Shown here: piece after piece, positions 15,400 through 24,324 of the stretch
Position numbering within the stretch: the first letter of the stretch is position 1
Layout: every line of letters begins with the position of its first letter
Origin: Archangium lansingense
GTDB lineage: Bacteria > Myxococcota > Myxococcia > Myxococcales > Myxococcaceae
Reading direction: 5' to 3'
DNA: 64,000 bases
Assembly (NCBI RefSeq): GCF_026626635.1
Contig: NZ_JAPNKA010000001.1
Coordinates: 6,200,001 to 6,264,000, forward strand
Program-made: the position numbers and the translations under genes
Notes under the pieces: generated by a model
Database searches by the model: none
Seen by the model: only the letters and a program-made list of their open reading frames with translations
What the model was told of the DNA's origin: nothing

Positions 15400-18300
15400 T
15401 GCGAGTGTCGCGTGCAGTGCCAACCCACCGCGCCTCCGGGTTCTTCCTGCTGCGTACACCCTTGCGCCCCATCACCGACCTCCTGGACTGGGGGGGACTG
15501 GATGTCAGGAGCGCGAGCGCTCCGGCGGGGGCGCTCGGGGACGCGATCTCCAGTGACGTGCGTGCGCTCCGCGAGCGCTTCCGGATGGTGGTGGAGCGCC
15601 CCTCGTTCCGTGACGCCATCTTCACCGCCTCGCCGAGTCTCGCCGAAACCCAGCCGTACTGGGACAAGGCGCCGGATTCGGAGCGTGGCAAGAAGTTCGA
15701 GCACGCCGCCATCCGTTACTTCGCGCGAATGTCGGGCCGGTGCACGCCCTTCGGACTCTTCGCGGGGTGCTCTCTGGGGTCCGTGGGTGACGGCGGCACG
15801 CGCCTGGAGCTCGCTCCTGCCTCCTCGTACCGGCGCTTCTCCCGCTTCGATGTGGACTACCTCGAGACGCTCGTCCAGACCCTGCGGGGCCGCGTGGCCG
15901 AGCCCTCGCGCAAGCTTCGCGTCAACTCGAGTCTCTACACGACGGACACGGACCATCGGTATGTCGAGGTTCGCGTCAAGGACTCGGCGCGTGTCCACCA
16001 CTTCGTGCGCGTGACCCGGACGCCGTACCTGGATGAAGTCCTCGCACGGGCCCGTCACGGCGCGACCGCCGCGGCCCTGGCCGAGGCGCTGGTGGCGTCG
16101 GATCCCGAGATCCAGCAGGCGGAGGCGCTCGACTTCATCGCGGAGCTGGAGCACTCCCAGCTCCTGACCTCGGAGCTCGAGCTGCTGGTGACAGGGGGAG
16201 ACGCGGCCCGGGAGCTGCACCGGGTTCTTCGTGCCCTCCCCGGACAGCAGTCTCTGGCCGAGCTCCTGGGGGGCGCCATCGCCGACCTGGAAGACGTGGA
16301 TCGCCGCGAGCTGGGCAGCGGAGGCGAGGTCTTGCGGCGGCTCGAGCAGCGGCTGGAGAAGGCGCCCGTGCCGTTGCGCCGCAACAATCTGCTGCATGTC
16401 GAGCTGCACAAGCCCGGCAACCTCCGCCTCTCCTCCGAGGTCACCCAGCGCATCCTGGCGGACGTGAGTGCCCTCTCGCGCCTGGCGCGATCGGCGTCAC
16501 GCGGGGGGTTGAAGGAGTTCCGCGAGGCCTTCGAGAAGCGCTTCGAGACGAGGCTCGTGCCTCTGGCCCTGGCGCTCGACGAAGAGAGCGGCGTGGGCTT
16601 CGGGAAGGCCGATGCCGATCAGGCGGAGATGAAGGGCGCCGCCGTGCTCGCGGGCTTGCGATTCGGGGGGGCCAAATCGCGTGCGCGTGAAGCCGAGGAC
16701 TTCCCGTCCGCTCTCCTGCTCGCGAAGCTCCAGGAAATCTACAGCAGTGGCTTGACCGAGCTCACCCTGAGTGACAGCGACCTCGATCAGTTCGGGCACA
16801 ATCCGCAAGAGCTCCCCGATGCTTTCGCCCTCTCGGGTTCGCTGCTCGCCGCGTCGCCGGAGGCACTCGACCGGGGAGAGTTCAAGTTCTTCCTCGACAA
16901 CTTCCTGCCCAACTCTGGCTGCTCCATCCTCGGGCGGTTCGCCTCGGGCAATGATGAGCTGCGGCAGCAGATGGTGGAGCACATCCGTGCAGAGGAGTCC
17001 CTGCGGCCGGATGTCGTTTTTGCGGAGATCGTCCACCAGCCCGACGGGCGAGTGGGCAACATCATCGCCCGCCCCGTGCTGCGGCAGTACGAGATTCCGT
17101 ATCTCGGCCGGTCGGGCGCTGGCGAGGCCGCGGAGATCCCCCTGGACGACCTGTGGGTGACGGTCCGTGACGGGGAGCGCGTGGTCTTGTGGTCGAAGCA
17201 GCTCAACCGCGAGGTGGTGCCCCGGTTGGCCACGGCGCACAACACCCCGTTGTCGACGTTGGGAATCTACCGGTTCCTGGCCGCGCTGCAGTACCAGGAC
17301 ATGCTCTCGATCCGGTGGTCCTGGGGCCCGCTGGACACCGCGCCCTTCCTCCCGCGCGTGACGTACCGGAACATCATCCTCGCCTGGGCACGCTGGCGCG
17401 TCGATGGCCAGGAGTTGCGCCGCTGGTGCGAGGCTCCCTCGCTGGCCGAGCAGTTCGCGGCGGTGCAGGCCTACCGGGCCCGTGCGCGGCTGCCACGCTG
17501 GGTGTGCCTCGTCGAGAGCGACAACGTCCTGCCCGTCGATCTCGACAACGTGTTGAGCGTGGAGAGCATGCTCCAGGTGGTGGGGCGCCAGCAGGTGGTG
17601 CTCCTGGAGGAGTACGGGCTGCTGGAGAGCGCGCCCTGCACCCAGGGCCCGGAGGGCCCATTCGTCCACGAGCTCGTCCTGCCGTTCGTCCGCCAGGAGC
17701 CGCGCAAGACGAAGCGCTTCTCCCTGGGCGGCGATCGCGGCCACGAGCGCGAGCGTTCCTTCGCGCCCGGCTCGGAGTGGACCTACCTGAAGCTCTACTC
17801 CGGGGCCCACACCCGCGACGCCCTCGTGTCCGACCTGATCACCGCCTTCTCGCGCAAGGCCGCCGAGGCCTCGGTGCGCTGGTTTTTCATCCGCTACGCC
17901 GACCCTCAGCACCACCTGCGGCTGCGGTTCGCCACGAAGGACACGCGCCTGCGGGCCGCGCTGACGGACGAAGTCCATGCGCTCACCCGGCGGTTCTTCG
18001 GTGACTATGGCGTCTACCGCGTCGAGCACGACACCTACGAGCGCGAGACCGAGCGTTACGGAGGGCCGGATGGTGTCGAGCTCGCCGAGGCGTTGTTCCA
18101 CCACGACAGCGTGGCCGTCGCCTCGAGCGTCCAGCTCCTGCGTTCCTCCGAGGTCGCGGAGCGTTGGCCCTATGTGCTCTGGGGCATGCACCAGGTGCTC
18201 GAGGCGTCGGGGCTGGACCTCGACGCACGTGTGCGCCTGCTGACGGACATGCGCGCCGACTACACCCGGCGGCTCCGACTCGAAGCGGCTTTCGAGCACG

Positions 18301-18626
18301 CACTGGGCAAGCGGTTCCGGACCTACCGGCCGCGGCTCGAGAAGCTGCTCGCTGGCCAGGTGGCCGCCTTGCAAGAGGGCCCCGCGCACGAGGGCATCTG
18401 GAAGACGTACGGCGCCGCGTCGAGGCCTCTCTTTGGAGAGCTGCGGACGCGTGGGGCCGCCGGTTCACTGAACAGGCCTTTTGCCTCGCTCCTGCCGAGC
18501 TTCCTCCACATGCACGCCAACCGCATGCTGCCCGCCGCGGCCAATCAGTACGAGGTCGTCATCTACGACTTCCTCCTCCGCCTCTATGACTCGGCCCGGG
18601 CCAGGGCGAAGAAGGGTGGTGGGTAG
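15396..18626 (+). CDS. lanB: Full-length lantibiotic dehydratase LanB
   Basis: A 1,076-residue class I dehydratase. The N-terminal ~780 residues match the glutamylation domain (FFLLRTPLRP start, then RMSGRCTPFGLFAGCSLG). The C-terminal ~280 residues match the SpaB/thiopeptide-type elimination domain (WTYLKLYSG, then FFIRYADPQHHLRLRF). LanB activates precursor Ser/Thr with glutamate from glutamyl-tRNA and eliminates it to give dehydro residues for LanC. Both halves are on one chain, as in NisB, with no frameshift. It starts by ATGA overlap with the lanC stop and is the last gene of the plus-strand run. Confidence 0.94.
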   Translation: MMRVSRAVPTHRASGFFLLRTPLRPITDLLDWGGLDVRSASAPAGALGDAISSDVRALRERFRMVVERPSFRDAIFTASPSLAETQPYWDKAPDSERGKKFEHAAIRYFARMSGRCTPFGLFAGCSLGSVGDGGTRLELAPASSYRRFSRFDVDYLETLVQTLRGRVAEPSRKLRVNSSLYTTDTDHRYVEVRVKDSARVHHFVRVTRTPYLDEVLARARHGATAAALAEALVASDPEIQQAEALDFIAELEHSQLLTSELELLVTGGDAARELHRVLRALPGQQSLAELLGGAIADLEDVDRRELGSGGEVLRRLEQRLEKAPVPLRRNNLLHVELHKPGNLRLSSEVTQRILADVSALSRLARSASRGGLKEFREAFEKRFETRLVPLALALDEESGVGFGKADADQAEMKGAAVLAGLRFGGAKSRAREAEDFPSALLLAKLQEIYSSGLTELTLSDSDLDQFGHNPQELPDAFALSGSLLAASPEALDRGEFKFFLDNFLPNSGCSILGRFASGNDELRQQMVEHIRAEESLRPDVVFAEIVHQPDGRVGNIIARPVLRQYEIPYLGRSGAGEAAEIPLDDLWVTVRDGERVVLWSKQLNREVVPRLATAHNTPLSTLGIYRFLAALQYQDMLSIRWSWGPLDTAPFLPRVTYRNIILAWARWRVDGQELRRWCEAPSLAEQFAAVQAYRARARLPRWVCLVESDNVLPVDLDNVLSVESMLQVVGRQQVVLLEEYGLLESAPCTQGPEGPFVHELVLPFVRQEPRKTKRFSLGGDRGHERERSFAPGSEWTYLKLYSGAHTRDALVSDLITAFSRKAAEASVRWFFIRYADPQHHLRLRFATKDTRLRAALTDEVHALTRRFFGDYGVYRVEHDTYERETERYGGPDGVELAEALFHHDSVAVASSVQLLRSSEVAERWPYVLWGMHQVLEASGLDLDARVRLLTDMRADYTRRLRLEAAFEHALGKRFRTYRPRLEKLLAGQVAALQEGPAHEGIWKTYGAASRPLFGELRTRGAAGSLNRPFASLLPSFLHMHANRMLPAAANQYEVVIYDFLLRLYDSARARAKKGGG

Positions 18627-18687
18627 AAGAAGGCCCCGGACTCGGACGGACCGACCTGACAGGAGCCGGTCGGGTTAGGATTCGGGG

Positions 18688-19149
18688 ATGCTCACGCTCC
18701 GCGCCGCGCTCTGCTGCAGTGTCCTGTTGGGGGTGCTGTCCTCCGGCTGTGCCAGCTCGTCCGCCACGATGCGCCAGGGGGCTGCGGGCGGGGAGGCGGG
18801 AGCGCCCGCGACCGAAGCCGCCGCGCAGACACCTGACGCCCCCGTGGAGACGCCGGCGCGGGAGCCCTCGGGCTATGGCTACACGCCGGAGGACCCCATC
18901 AAGGTCGGCGGAGGGCCCGCGGGCGAGCATGAGTACCTGCAGTACCTGCGCGGTCCCGAGGGGCAGCAGCTGAGCTTCGAGCGGCTCGGCAGTTGCTGCG
19001 GCTTCGAGGACCCCTCCCTGCCCCTTGGCGGCGGCATGCTCGATATGTACGAGGTGACGTACGAGGGCCTGAAGAAGCCGGTGACGCTCTACCTCGACAT
19101 GTACCGTCGCCAGGAGCCGCGCGCGCCCACTGGCTTCCGCCTCGACTGA
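18688..19149 (+). CDS. Lipoprotein of unknown function with conserved Cys-Cys motif
   Basis: A 153-residue lipoprotein (signal ending VLSSGC). After a Pro/Ala/Thr-rich spacer comes a compact domain with YGYTPEDPIKVGGGP, FERLGSCCGFEDPS and LDMYEVTYEGLKKPVTLYLD. These motifs recall a small family often auto-labelled KDO-8-phosphate aldolase in databases, although no aldolase barrel could fit in this length. A lone plus-strand gene 61 bases after lanB; no evidence ties it to the lanthipeptide. Function unknown. Confidence 0.7.
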   Translation: MLTLRAALCCSVLLGVLSSGCASSSATMRQGAAGGEAGAPATEAAAQTPDAPVETPAREPSGYGYTPEDPIKVGGGPAGEHEYLQYLRGPEGQQLSFERLGSCCGFEDPSLPLGGGMLDMYEVTYEGLKKPVTLYLDMYRRQEPRAPTGFRLD

Positions 19150-19223
19150 GGCGATGGGTGTTCCGCAGTCGGGTAGGGGGTCCCACTCCATCGCGGCACT
19201 CCGTCAACGCAACGATTGGCGCT

Positions 19224-19457
19224 TACGGAAATCGGGAGAGCTCGACCCGCTTCATGGGATAGCGCTCGTGCAACGGCGCGAGCACCTGTTCGACGAGCCC
19301 GTGCACGTACGGGACGAGCCGGTGGTTGCGAAACACCGGAACCTTGTTGGCACGGATTCCGGTTCCGCCGGAAATCGGCGCGCTGCTCAGCACGAGCGCT
19401 GGACCCTCCTGGCTCGCCGCGCCGAGGGGGTCGACCCGGCCGAACAGGCCCTGCCTT
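19224..19457 (-). pseudogene. C-terminal remnant of an unidentified minus-strand gene
   Basis: On the minus strand this stretch reads as natural-looking protein (for example GTGIRANKVPVFRNHRLVPY, then PLHERYPMKRVELSRFP followed by TAA at 19224-19226). An in-frame TGA sits just upstream of 19457 and no start codon with a ribosome site is present. It appears to be the tail of a gene whose body was lost, abutting the plus-strand gene below. Family not recognised. Confidence 0.35.
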
Positions 19458-19482
19458 CACGTTCGACGAGGGACCGCGCCGA

Positions 19483-20091
19483 GTGCAGGCGCTCCTTTTC
19501 GGCTCCAGCACGAGCTTCGGGCCGAACTGGATGGTCGAGGTTCACGGCATCTCCACGGTGGGTGACCCCGAGGCCTTCGCCCCGGCGCTGCTGGAGATGT
19601 TGGCCTCGCGGCGGACGAACCCGGCCATCCTGCAGCGCCAGCTACAGGAGCGCGCGCGGTCGGCCGCGCAGCACCAGGCCACCATGGCGATGCTCGACCA
19701 GGGTGCTGCCACCCTCCGAGCGAACCATCAGCAGAACATGGCGACGTTGCAGGGCATGGCAGCGAGCCACCAGGCGCGCATGGCGTCTCTCCACGAGAGC
19801 CATGACGCGCACAATGCGGCCTGGCAGCGCCAGCAGACGGCGCAGGATGCGGCGCACCACGCGCAGATGCACACCTCCGATGACGCGCACCGCCGCTTCC
19901 TCAACGTCATCGCCGAGGAGCGCACCGTGATGGACGGCGAGGGCAACACCTACCAGGTGGCCGACGGCTACGACCGCTACTTCCGCCGCCGCTCCGACGG
20001 CGCCTGGATCGGTACCCGCGACCACCGCGACCTGCGTGGGATCCCTGGGGTGAACCCCGAAGACTACGACGAGGTGAAGATCAAGGTGTAG
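19483..20091 (+). CDS. Helical hypothetical protein, probably 5'-truncated
   Basis: Coding quality begins near 19455 (FTFDEGPRRVQALLFGSS). A GTG at 19483 with GAGGG ten bases upstream gives a 202-residue product; an ATG at 19531 is another option. The middle is a long Gln/His/Ala-rich helix with Met-Ala-x-Leu heptads, likely a coiled coil. It is followed by a compact C-terminal segment (MDGEGNTYQVADGYDRYFRR, then WIGTRDHRDLRGI). The frame upstream of 19455 is Arg-rich noise overlying a minus-strand remnant, so the true N-terminus was probably lost. No family recognised. Confidence 0.5.
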   Translation: MQALLFGSSTSFGPNWMVEVHGISTVGDPEAFAPALLEMLASRRTNPAILQRQLQERARSAAQHQATMAMLDQGAATLRANHQQNMATLQGMAASHQARMASLHESHDAHNAAWQRQQTAQDAAHHAQMHTSDDAHRRFLNVIAEERTVMDGEGNTYQVADGYDRYFRRRSDGAWIGTRDHRDLRGIPGVNPEDYDEVKIKV

Positions 20092-20185
20092 CCAGGACCG
20101 ATGCCGATTCTTGGGATGGAAGCCGGGATAGACCCTCTTTCAGGGTGGAGCCTGAATCCCTCGGGCCCATTGCCTCGAAGGTCCC

Positions 20186-21220
20186 ATGAATCCCAGAGTC
20201 ACGGTTTCGGTGCTGGCCTCTCTTGTCCTGTTCGGATGTGGAGACGTTGCAGTTCAAGAGGCGGCGGAGCCCGGTGCACTGAGTACGCTTTCCCAGGCGG
20301 TCTCGGTGAACACCAACGCCGGCTTCCTGGTGGTCTACAACGTGAACTACGAGAACCTGCCGACCGCCAGCGAGCAGTGCGCGGGGGACTGGCAGGACCT
20401 CATCTATTACATGAAGACCCAGGCGTACTCGCCGGATGTCTTTATTGTCCATCAGATGAGCGGAGCCGCCCAGGCCGCCGAGCTCGCGAAGTACATGCAG
20501 GACAACCTGCCCGGGTTGTATGACTACGTCATTGCCGAGGCGAACCCGGAGGCCATGAACAGCCCCTGCGGTCCGGCGAAGGACTATCAGACCAACGCGA
20601 TCATCTATCGCACGGGCCGCCTGCAGCCCATCTCCGGAACCAAGGCGACGTGGCAGGTCTACAAGGGCGCGAATGGCTCGTGCGTGCCCAACCATCAGGC
20701 GCGCACCATCAGCGTGCGGATGGCCTTCACGGACCTCATCACCAACAAGAAGGTCGTCCTCGGCTCGTCACACTGGCCCACCGCGCAGGAGGGCCCGAGC
20801 TCGGACAGCGGGTGTGCCGAGAAGAACATCCAGCTCACGGACACGAAGATGCGGGAGATCAGCGGCGCCAACCTGAGCATCTGGGGCGTCGACTCCAACG
20901 AGGGTGACTACGCCAACGGCGGCTACAAGGACTGGTACAAGCAGGCGAACTCCCAGGTTCCCAGCACGACCGACTACAGCTGGAACGATCCCATTTACGA
21001 GGCCTGCGGGGGAAGCCGGAGCTGCCTCGACGACAACTGGACGGGTGGGGCGGGCGGCCGCATCGACTACCTCTTCTTCAACGCGGCGGCGACCTCGTCG
21101 TACGGCAAGACGAGCACCTACAACGAGGGGGATGCCGCCGACCTGCAGTTCACCGGGTCCGACCGGGAGGATCTCAACTACTCCGGCCACCGCGCCGTCA
21201 GCGCTCGAATCCACTACTAG
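20186..21220 (+). CDS. Endonuclease/exonuclease/phosphatase-fold lipoprotein
   Basis: A 344-residue exported lipoprotein (MNPRVTVSVLASLVLFGC). The mature part has the DNase I-like four-layer signature: VVYNVNYENLP near the start, VVLGSSHWP, SIWGVDSNEGDY with the catalytic Asp/Asn, and the closing SGHRAVSARI with the catalytic His. The family hydrolyses phosphodiesters or phosphomonoesters of nucleic acids, inositol phosphates or sphingomyelin; the substrate cannot be told here. Eight or more Cys suggest extracellular disulfides. It stands alone with its own leader region. Confidence 0.8.
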   Translation: MNPRVTVSVLASLVLFGCGDVAVQEAAEPGALSTLSQAVSVNTNAGFLVVYNVNYENLPTASEQCAGDWQDLIYYMKTQAYSPDVFIVHQMSGAAQAAELAKYMQDNLPGLYDYVIAEANPEAMNSPCGPAKDYQTNAIIYRTGRLQPISGTKATWQVYKGANGSCVPNHQARTISVRMAFTDLITNKKVVLGSSHWPTAQEGPSSDSGCAEKNIQLTDTKMREISGANLSIWGVDSNEGDYANGGYKDWYKQANSQVPSTTDYSWNDPIYEACGGSRSCLDDNWTGGAGGRIDYLFFNAAATSSYGKTSTYNEGDAADLQFTGSDREDLNYSGHRAVSARIHY

Positions 21221-21349
21221 CGGAAGGGGGCGCCGCGAGCCACCGGGCGAGGCTCCCCAATCCCACAGCGGCCGTGAGGTAGAGCAGGGGCAAGCCAGCC
21301 CGTACCGCCTGCACCCTCGGGGATCCACTGGACGGGAGGATGATCCGGT

Positions 21350-22087
21350 TCACCGCTCGCAGCGCAGCGCCACCGCGTGAGGGTTGTCGATGTAGTCCTG
21401 CCAGAACGCTCGGCCGAACTTCGAAATCCCCTCGGGCGAGCACTCGGGGCGCGTCCAGGTGAGGGTGTGGAAGCCTGCTTCGCGCAGCGCTCGCTCGTAC
21501 GTGTCCCGGCCCCAGTAGGAGAAGTGGATGGTGAAGGGGCTCTTCGTGAGCAGCTCCGCGGAGATCGCCTGTCCTTCACGAGGGGCCTCCGGGAAGTCCA
21601 ACATGGTTATTCCATAGCGGGTGCTGTTGGGGCCCTTCGCGCTGAACTCGGGGTTGAAGGAATAGGTGACGAAGCTGCCTCCCGGCTTCACGTGGGCATG
21701 GATGTTCCGGCACATCTGAAGCAGGTGCTCAGGCGAGCTCGCATAGTGCAGCAGGTAGATGGCCGTCACGACGTCGAACGAGCCCAGCGGGGGCATGTTG
21801 GCCACGTCGGAGACGTGGTAGTCGATGCCCAGCGGTTGTGCCTCTTCGTACTCTCGGGCACCGCGAATCATCTCCTCCGAGATATCCACCCCCACCACTC
21901 GCGTGGCGCCTCGCGTCTTGAGCTGCCGCGTGTACAGCCCGTCACCACAGGCCAGGTCGAGGACGTTCTTTCCCTCCACGGGGCCGAGCGCCTTGAAGAA
22001 GGTATGCCCCTCGATGTACTCCGAGCGCACTGGCAGCACGTCCCAGTCCGCGACTTTGTTTCCAATCTGATCGTATTGTGCCGACAT
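21350..22087 (-). CDS. Class I SAM-dependent methyltransferase
   Basis: A 245-residue cytosolic methyltransferase. Motif I is VLDLACGDGLYTRQL, motif II VVGVDISEEMI, the acidic loop HVSDVANMP, and motif IV FDVVTAIYLLHYASS, followed by VKPGGSFVTYSFNP. This resembles small-molecule or quinone-type methyltransferases. The ATG at 22087 follows GGAAG. It is divergent from the lipoprotein at 22149 with about 60 bases between them. Substrate unknown. Confidence 0.85.
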   Translation of the reverse strand: MSAQYDQIGNKVADWDVLPVRSEYIEGHTFFKALGPVEGKNVLDLACGDGLYTRQLKTRGATRVVGVDISEEMIRGAREYEEAQPLGIDYHVSDVANMPPLGSFDVVTAIYLLHYASSPEHLLQMCRNIHAHVKPGGSFVTYSFNPEFSAKGPNSTRYGITMLDFPEAPREGQAISAELLTKSPFTIHFSYWGRDTYERALREAGFHTLTWTRPECSPEGISKFGRAFWQDYIDNPHAVALRCER

Positions 22088-22148
22088 GTCCCACTTCCTT
22101 TCCTGGCCGTTCACGAGCAGGGCTGCACTGCACCGTGAGGGATGCTCC

Positions 22149-22559
22149 GTGAGCCGACCCGTTGCGAGCAAGCCCTGGCTTGCAGCCGGGGTCGCCGTGC
22201 TGCTGATGGCTGGTTGCGCCACGACCCGAGCGCAGCCGCTCTCCGCCGGAGCGGAGCAGCGCCCGGCGAGCTTCATCAACAAGGTCTGGAAGGTCGATGC
22301 CTCTCCCACCATTCAGAAGGGGCAGCTGTACGTGTTCCTCTCGGAGGGGACGTTGGTGATCGCAGCCGGAAACGGCACTCCGTCTCTGGGCACGTGGCGC
22401 TACCAGAAGGGGGCGCTCACGATGGTGGAGGAGTCCATCGCATACCCGGTGGACATCTTGGAGTTGACCGCGGACACCTTCAGAATCCGCGTGAACAACC
22501 CGGGTGAGCCCGTGGAGATGACGCTCATCCCCGCGGACGGAGTTCCCCTGGCCGAGTGA
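22149..22559 (+). CDS. Small lipoprotein, unknown function
   Basis: A 136-residue protein started at GTG 22149, giving a signal that ends VLLMAGC (lipidated Cys). The mature domain is a small beta-rich fold (INKVWKVDASPTIQKGQLYV, SLGTWRYQKGALTMVEE, IRVNNPGEPVEMTLIP). It resembles MliC- or META-type lipoproteins in size and strand pattern, but no diagnostic motif is present. An upstream ATG at 22086 would add 21 residues overlapping the divergent gene and is less likely. Confidence 0.65.
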   Translation: MSRPVASKPWLAAGVAVLLMAGCATTRAQPLSAGAEQRPASFINKVWKVDASPTIQKGQLYVFLSEGTLVIAAGNGTPSLGTWRYQKGALTMVEESIAYPVDILELTADTFRIRVNNPGEPVEMTLIPADGVPLAE

Positions 22560-22689
22560 GGGCGAGCTGACACCGGGTGAGCGGGTGGCCGGACAGGCGG
22601 GAGGCGGGGATACTTGACGGTGGCGGCCCTGGCCTTCACCCGTTAAGGAGGGCGCTACCTCCTCGTCCCGACACCTCCGAACCGACAGC

Positions 22690-24159
22690 ATGCGAAAGAC
22701 CCACCGTCCCCTGACCACCGTCGCCCTGGCCTTGAGCCTCTTCATGGCGGCGCTGGAGATGACCGTCGTTTCCACCGCCATGCCCACGGTGGTCAGTGAG
22801 CTGGGCGGGCTGCAGAGCTACGCCTGGGTCTTCACCGCGTACATGCTGTCCTCCACCGTCACCGTGCCCATCTACGGGAAGCTGGCGGACCTCTATGGCC
22901 GCAAGCCCGTGCTGCTCTTCGGCATCGGCCTGTTCCTCGCTGGCTCCATCCTCAGTGGTCTGTCCACGTCGATGAACATGCTGATTGCCTTCCGCACGCT
23001 GCAGGGCTTGGGGGCGGGAGCGATGCAGCCCGTGGCACTCACCATCATCGGAGACCTCTACACGCTGGAGCAGCGGGCGAAGGTGCAGGGTGTCTTCAGC
23101 GGGGTGTGGGGCCTGGCGGGGCTGGTGGGCCCGCTCACCGGTGGCCTCATCGTGAAGTACCTCACCTGGCACTGGGTCTTCTTCATCAACGTCCCGGTGG
23201 GGTTGGGCGCCCTCGCGCTGCTGGTGGTCTTCTTCCACGAGCAGGTGCAGCACAAGCCGCAGAAGCTGGACTATGCGGGCGCGGCGCTGCTCTCGGCCGG
23301 AGTGGTGGCGCTGCTCTTTGGCGTGCAGGGACTCGGCCGGAATCTGCTGGCGCTGCCGGTAGGGATCGTACTGCTCGTCGCCTTCGTGCTGGTGGAGCGC
23401 AAGGTGGCCGAGCCCGTCATCCCCATGTCCATCTTCAAGATTCCCGCCATTGCCATCTCCTCGGTAGCGGGTGCGCTCTTCTCCGCGGCGATGTTCGGTG
23501 CCACCACCTACGTGCCGCTGTACGTGCAGGGCGTGCTGGGCGGCTCGGCCACGCTGGCCGGTGGGATGATCACCCCGATGATCGTCGGCTGGCCCGTGGC
23601 GAGCCTGTTCGCGGGGCGGCTGTTGCTCAAGACGGGCTTCCGCCCGCTCATCGTCGGAGGGCTGGGGCTGACGGTGATTGGCACGGGGGCGATGGCGCTG
23701 TTGCTCAAGCCGCAGTCATCCTTGCTGATTCCAGAGCTGGCGATGGCGCTGTTTGGCATTGGCCTGGGCTTCACCGCCACCGCGCTGCTCATCGCCGTGC
23801 AGACCAGCGTGGGCTGGGAGCTGCGCGGGGTGGCGACGGCGAGCCACATGTTCTTCCGCACCATCGGCGGGGCGCTCGGGGTGGGATTGATGGGCGGCGT
23901 GGTGGTGTCCCAGCTCCTGAAGGACCCGCGGGTCCCCGTGGCCGCTGCCAACGAGCTGCTTGGCCCCGAGCACGGTCGCGGTCTGCCTCCGGCCGTGTTC
24001 CAGGCGCTGAGTGGAGCGCTCGGCACGGGCTTGACGATCAACTTCTGGATCATCTGCGCCGCCTGCGTGGGGGCCTTCACCGCCGGGCTTTTCTTCCCCA
24101 GGGTGAAGCGCGGCGAGGGCGTGACCCTCTCTTCCACTGACGCGGCGGCGCCTCACTGA
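22690..24159 (+). CDS. MFS drug exporter, DHA2 (14-helix) family
   Basis: A 489-residue integral membrane protein with about 14 hydrophobic helices. It has the MFS motif A (GKLADLYGRKPVLL), motif C of drug antiporters (GVWGLAGLVGPLTGGLIV) and motif B (RTLQGLGAGAMQP). This is the EmrB/LfrA-like DHA2 class of proton-coupled multidrug exporters. No TetR regulator is adjacent. The gene ends ahead of a strong hairpin shared with the convergent PPC gene. Confidence 0.9.
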   Translation: MRKTHRPLTTVALALSLFMAALEMTVVSTAMPTVVSELGGLQSYAWVFTAYMLSSTVTVPIYGKLADLYGRKPVLLFGIGLFLAGSILSGLSTSMNMLIAFRTLQGLGAGAMQPVALTIIGDLYTLEQRAKVQGVFSGVWGLAGLVGPLTGGLIVKYLTWHWVFFINVPVGLGALALLVVFFHEQVQHKPQKLDYAGAALLSAGVVALLFGVQGLGRNLLALPVGIVLLVAFVLVERKVAEPVIPMSIFKIPAIAISSVAGALFSAAMFGATTYVPLYVQGVLGGSATLAGGMITPMIVGWPVASLFAGRLLLKTGFRPLIVGGLGLTVIGTGAMALLLKPQSSLLIPELAMALFGIGLGFTATALLIAVQTSVGWELRGVATASHMFFRTIGGALGVGLMGGVVVSQLLKDPRVPVAAANELLGPEHGRGLPPAVFQALSGALGTGLTINFWIICAACVGAFTAGLFFPRVKRGEGVTLSSTDAAAPH

Positions 24160-24273
24160 GACGCCCAACGGGGAGCGCTGATTCGAGCCCGCCCCCGCGG
24201 TGCGGCCGAGGCAGTGACGGTCCGTGACGATCGTCCGCGCCTCGAGCTTCGCCCGGTCGGAGTGTTTTCCCAA

Positions 24274-24310
24274 CCCGGCCCTGAGGGAAGAAATCACCCC
24301 CAGGGCCGGG
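24274..24310. terminator. Bidirectional terminator hairpin
   Basis: Perfect arms CCCGGCCCT (24274-24282) and AGGGCCGGG (24302-24310), with further GGG/CCC pairing inside the loop, between the convergent stops of the MFS gene (24159) and the PPC lipoprotein gene (24325). Confidence 0.65.
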
Positions 24311-24324
24311 CACTGCTTCACACA

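Noticed and set aside
16497..18389. 630-codon minus-strand open frame within lanB
   Set aside because: Antisense shadow; LanB motifs run uninterrupted on the plus strand.
18627..18687. Possible terminator after lanB (GACCG ... CGGTC)
   Set aside because: The stem is only about five bases and has no U-tract, so it is not called.
21221..21365. Minus-strand hydrophobic phrase (LPLLYLTAAVGLGSLARWLA) after the methyltransferase gene
   Set aside because: It could be a lost membrane-protein tail, but it has no start, is very short and overlaps the methyltransferase end in another frame.
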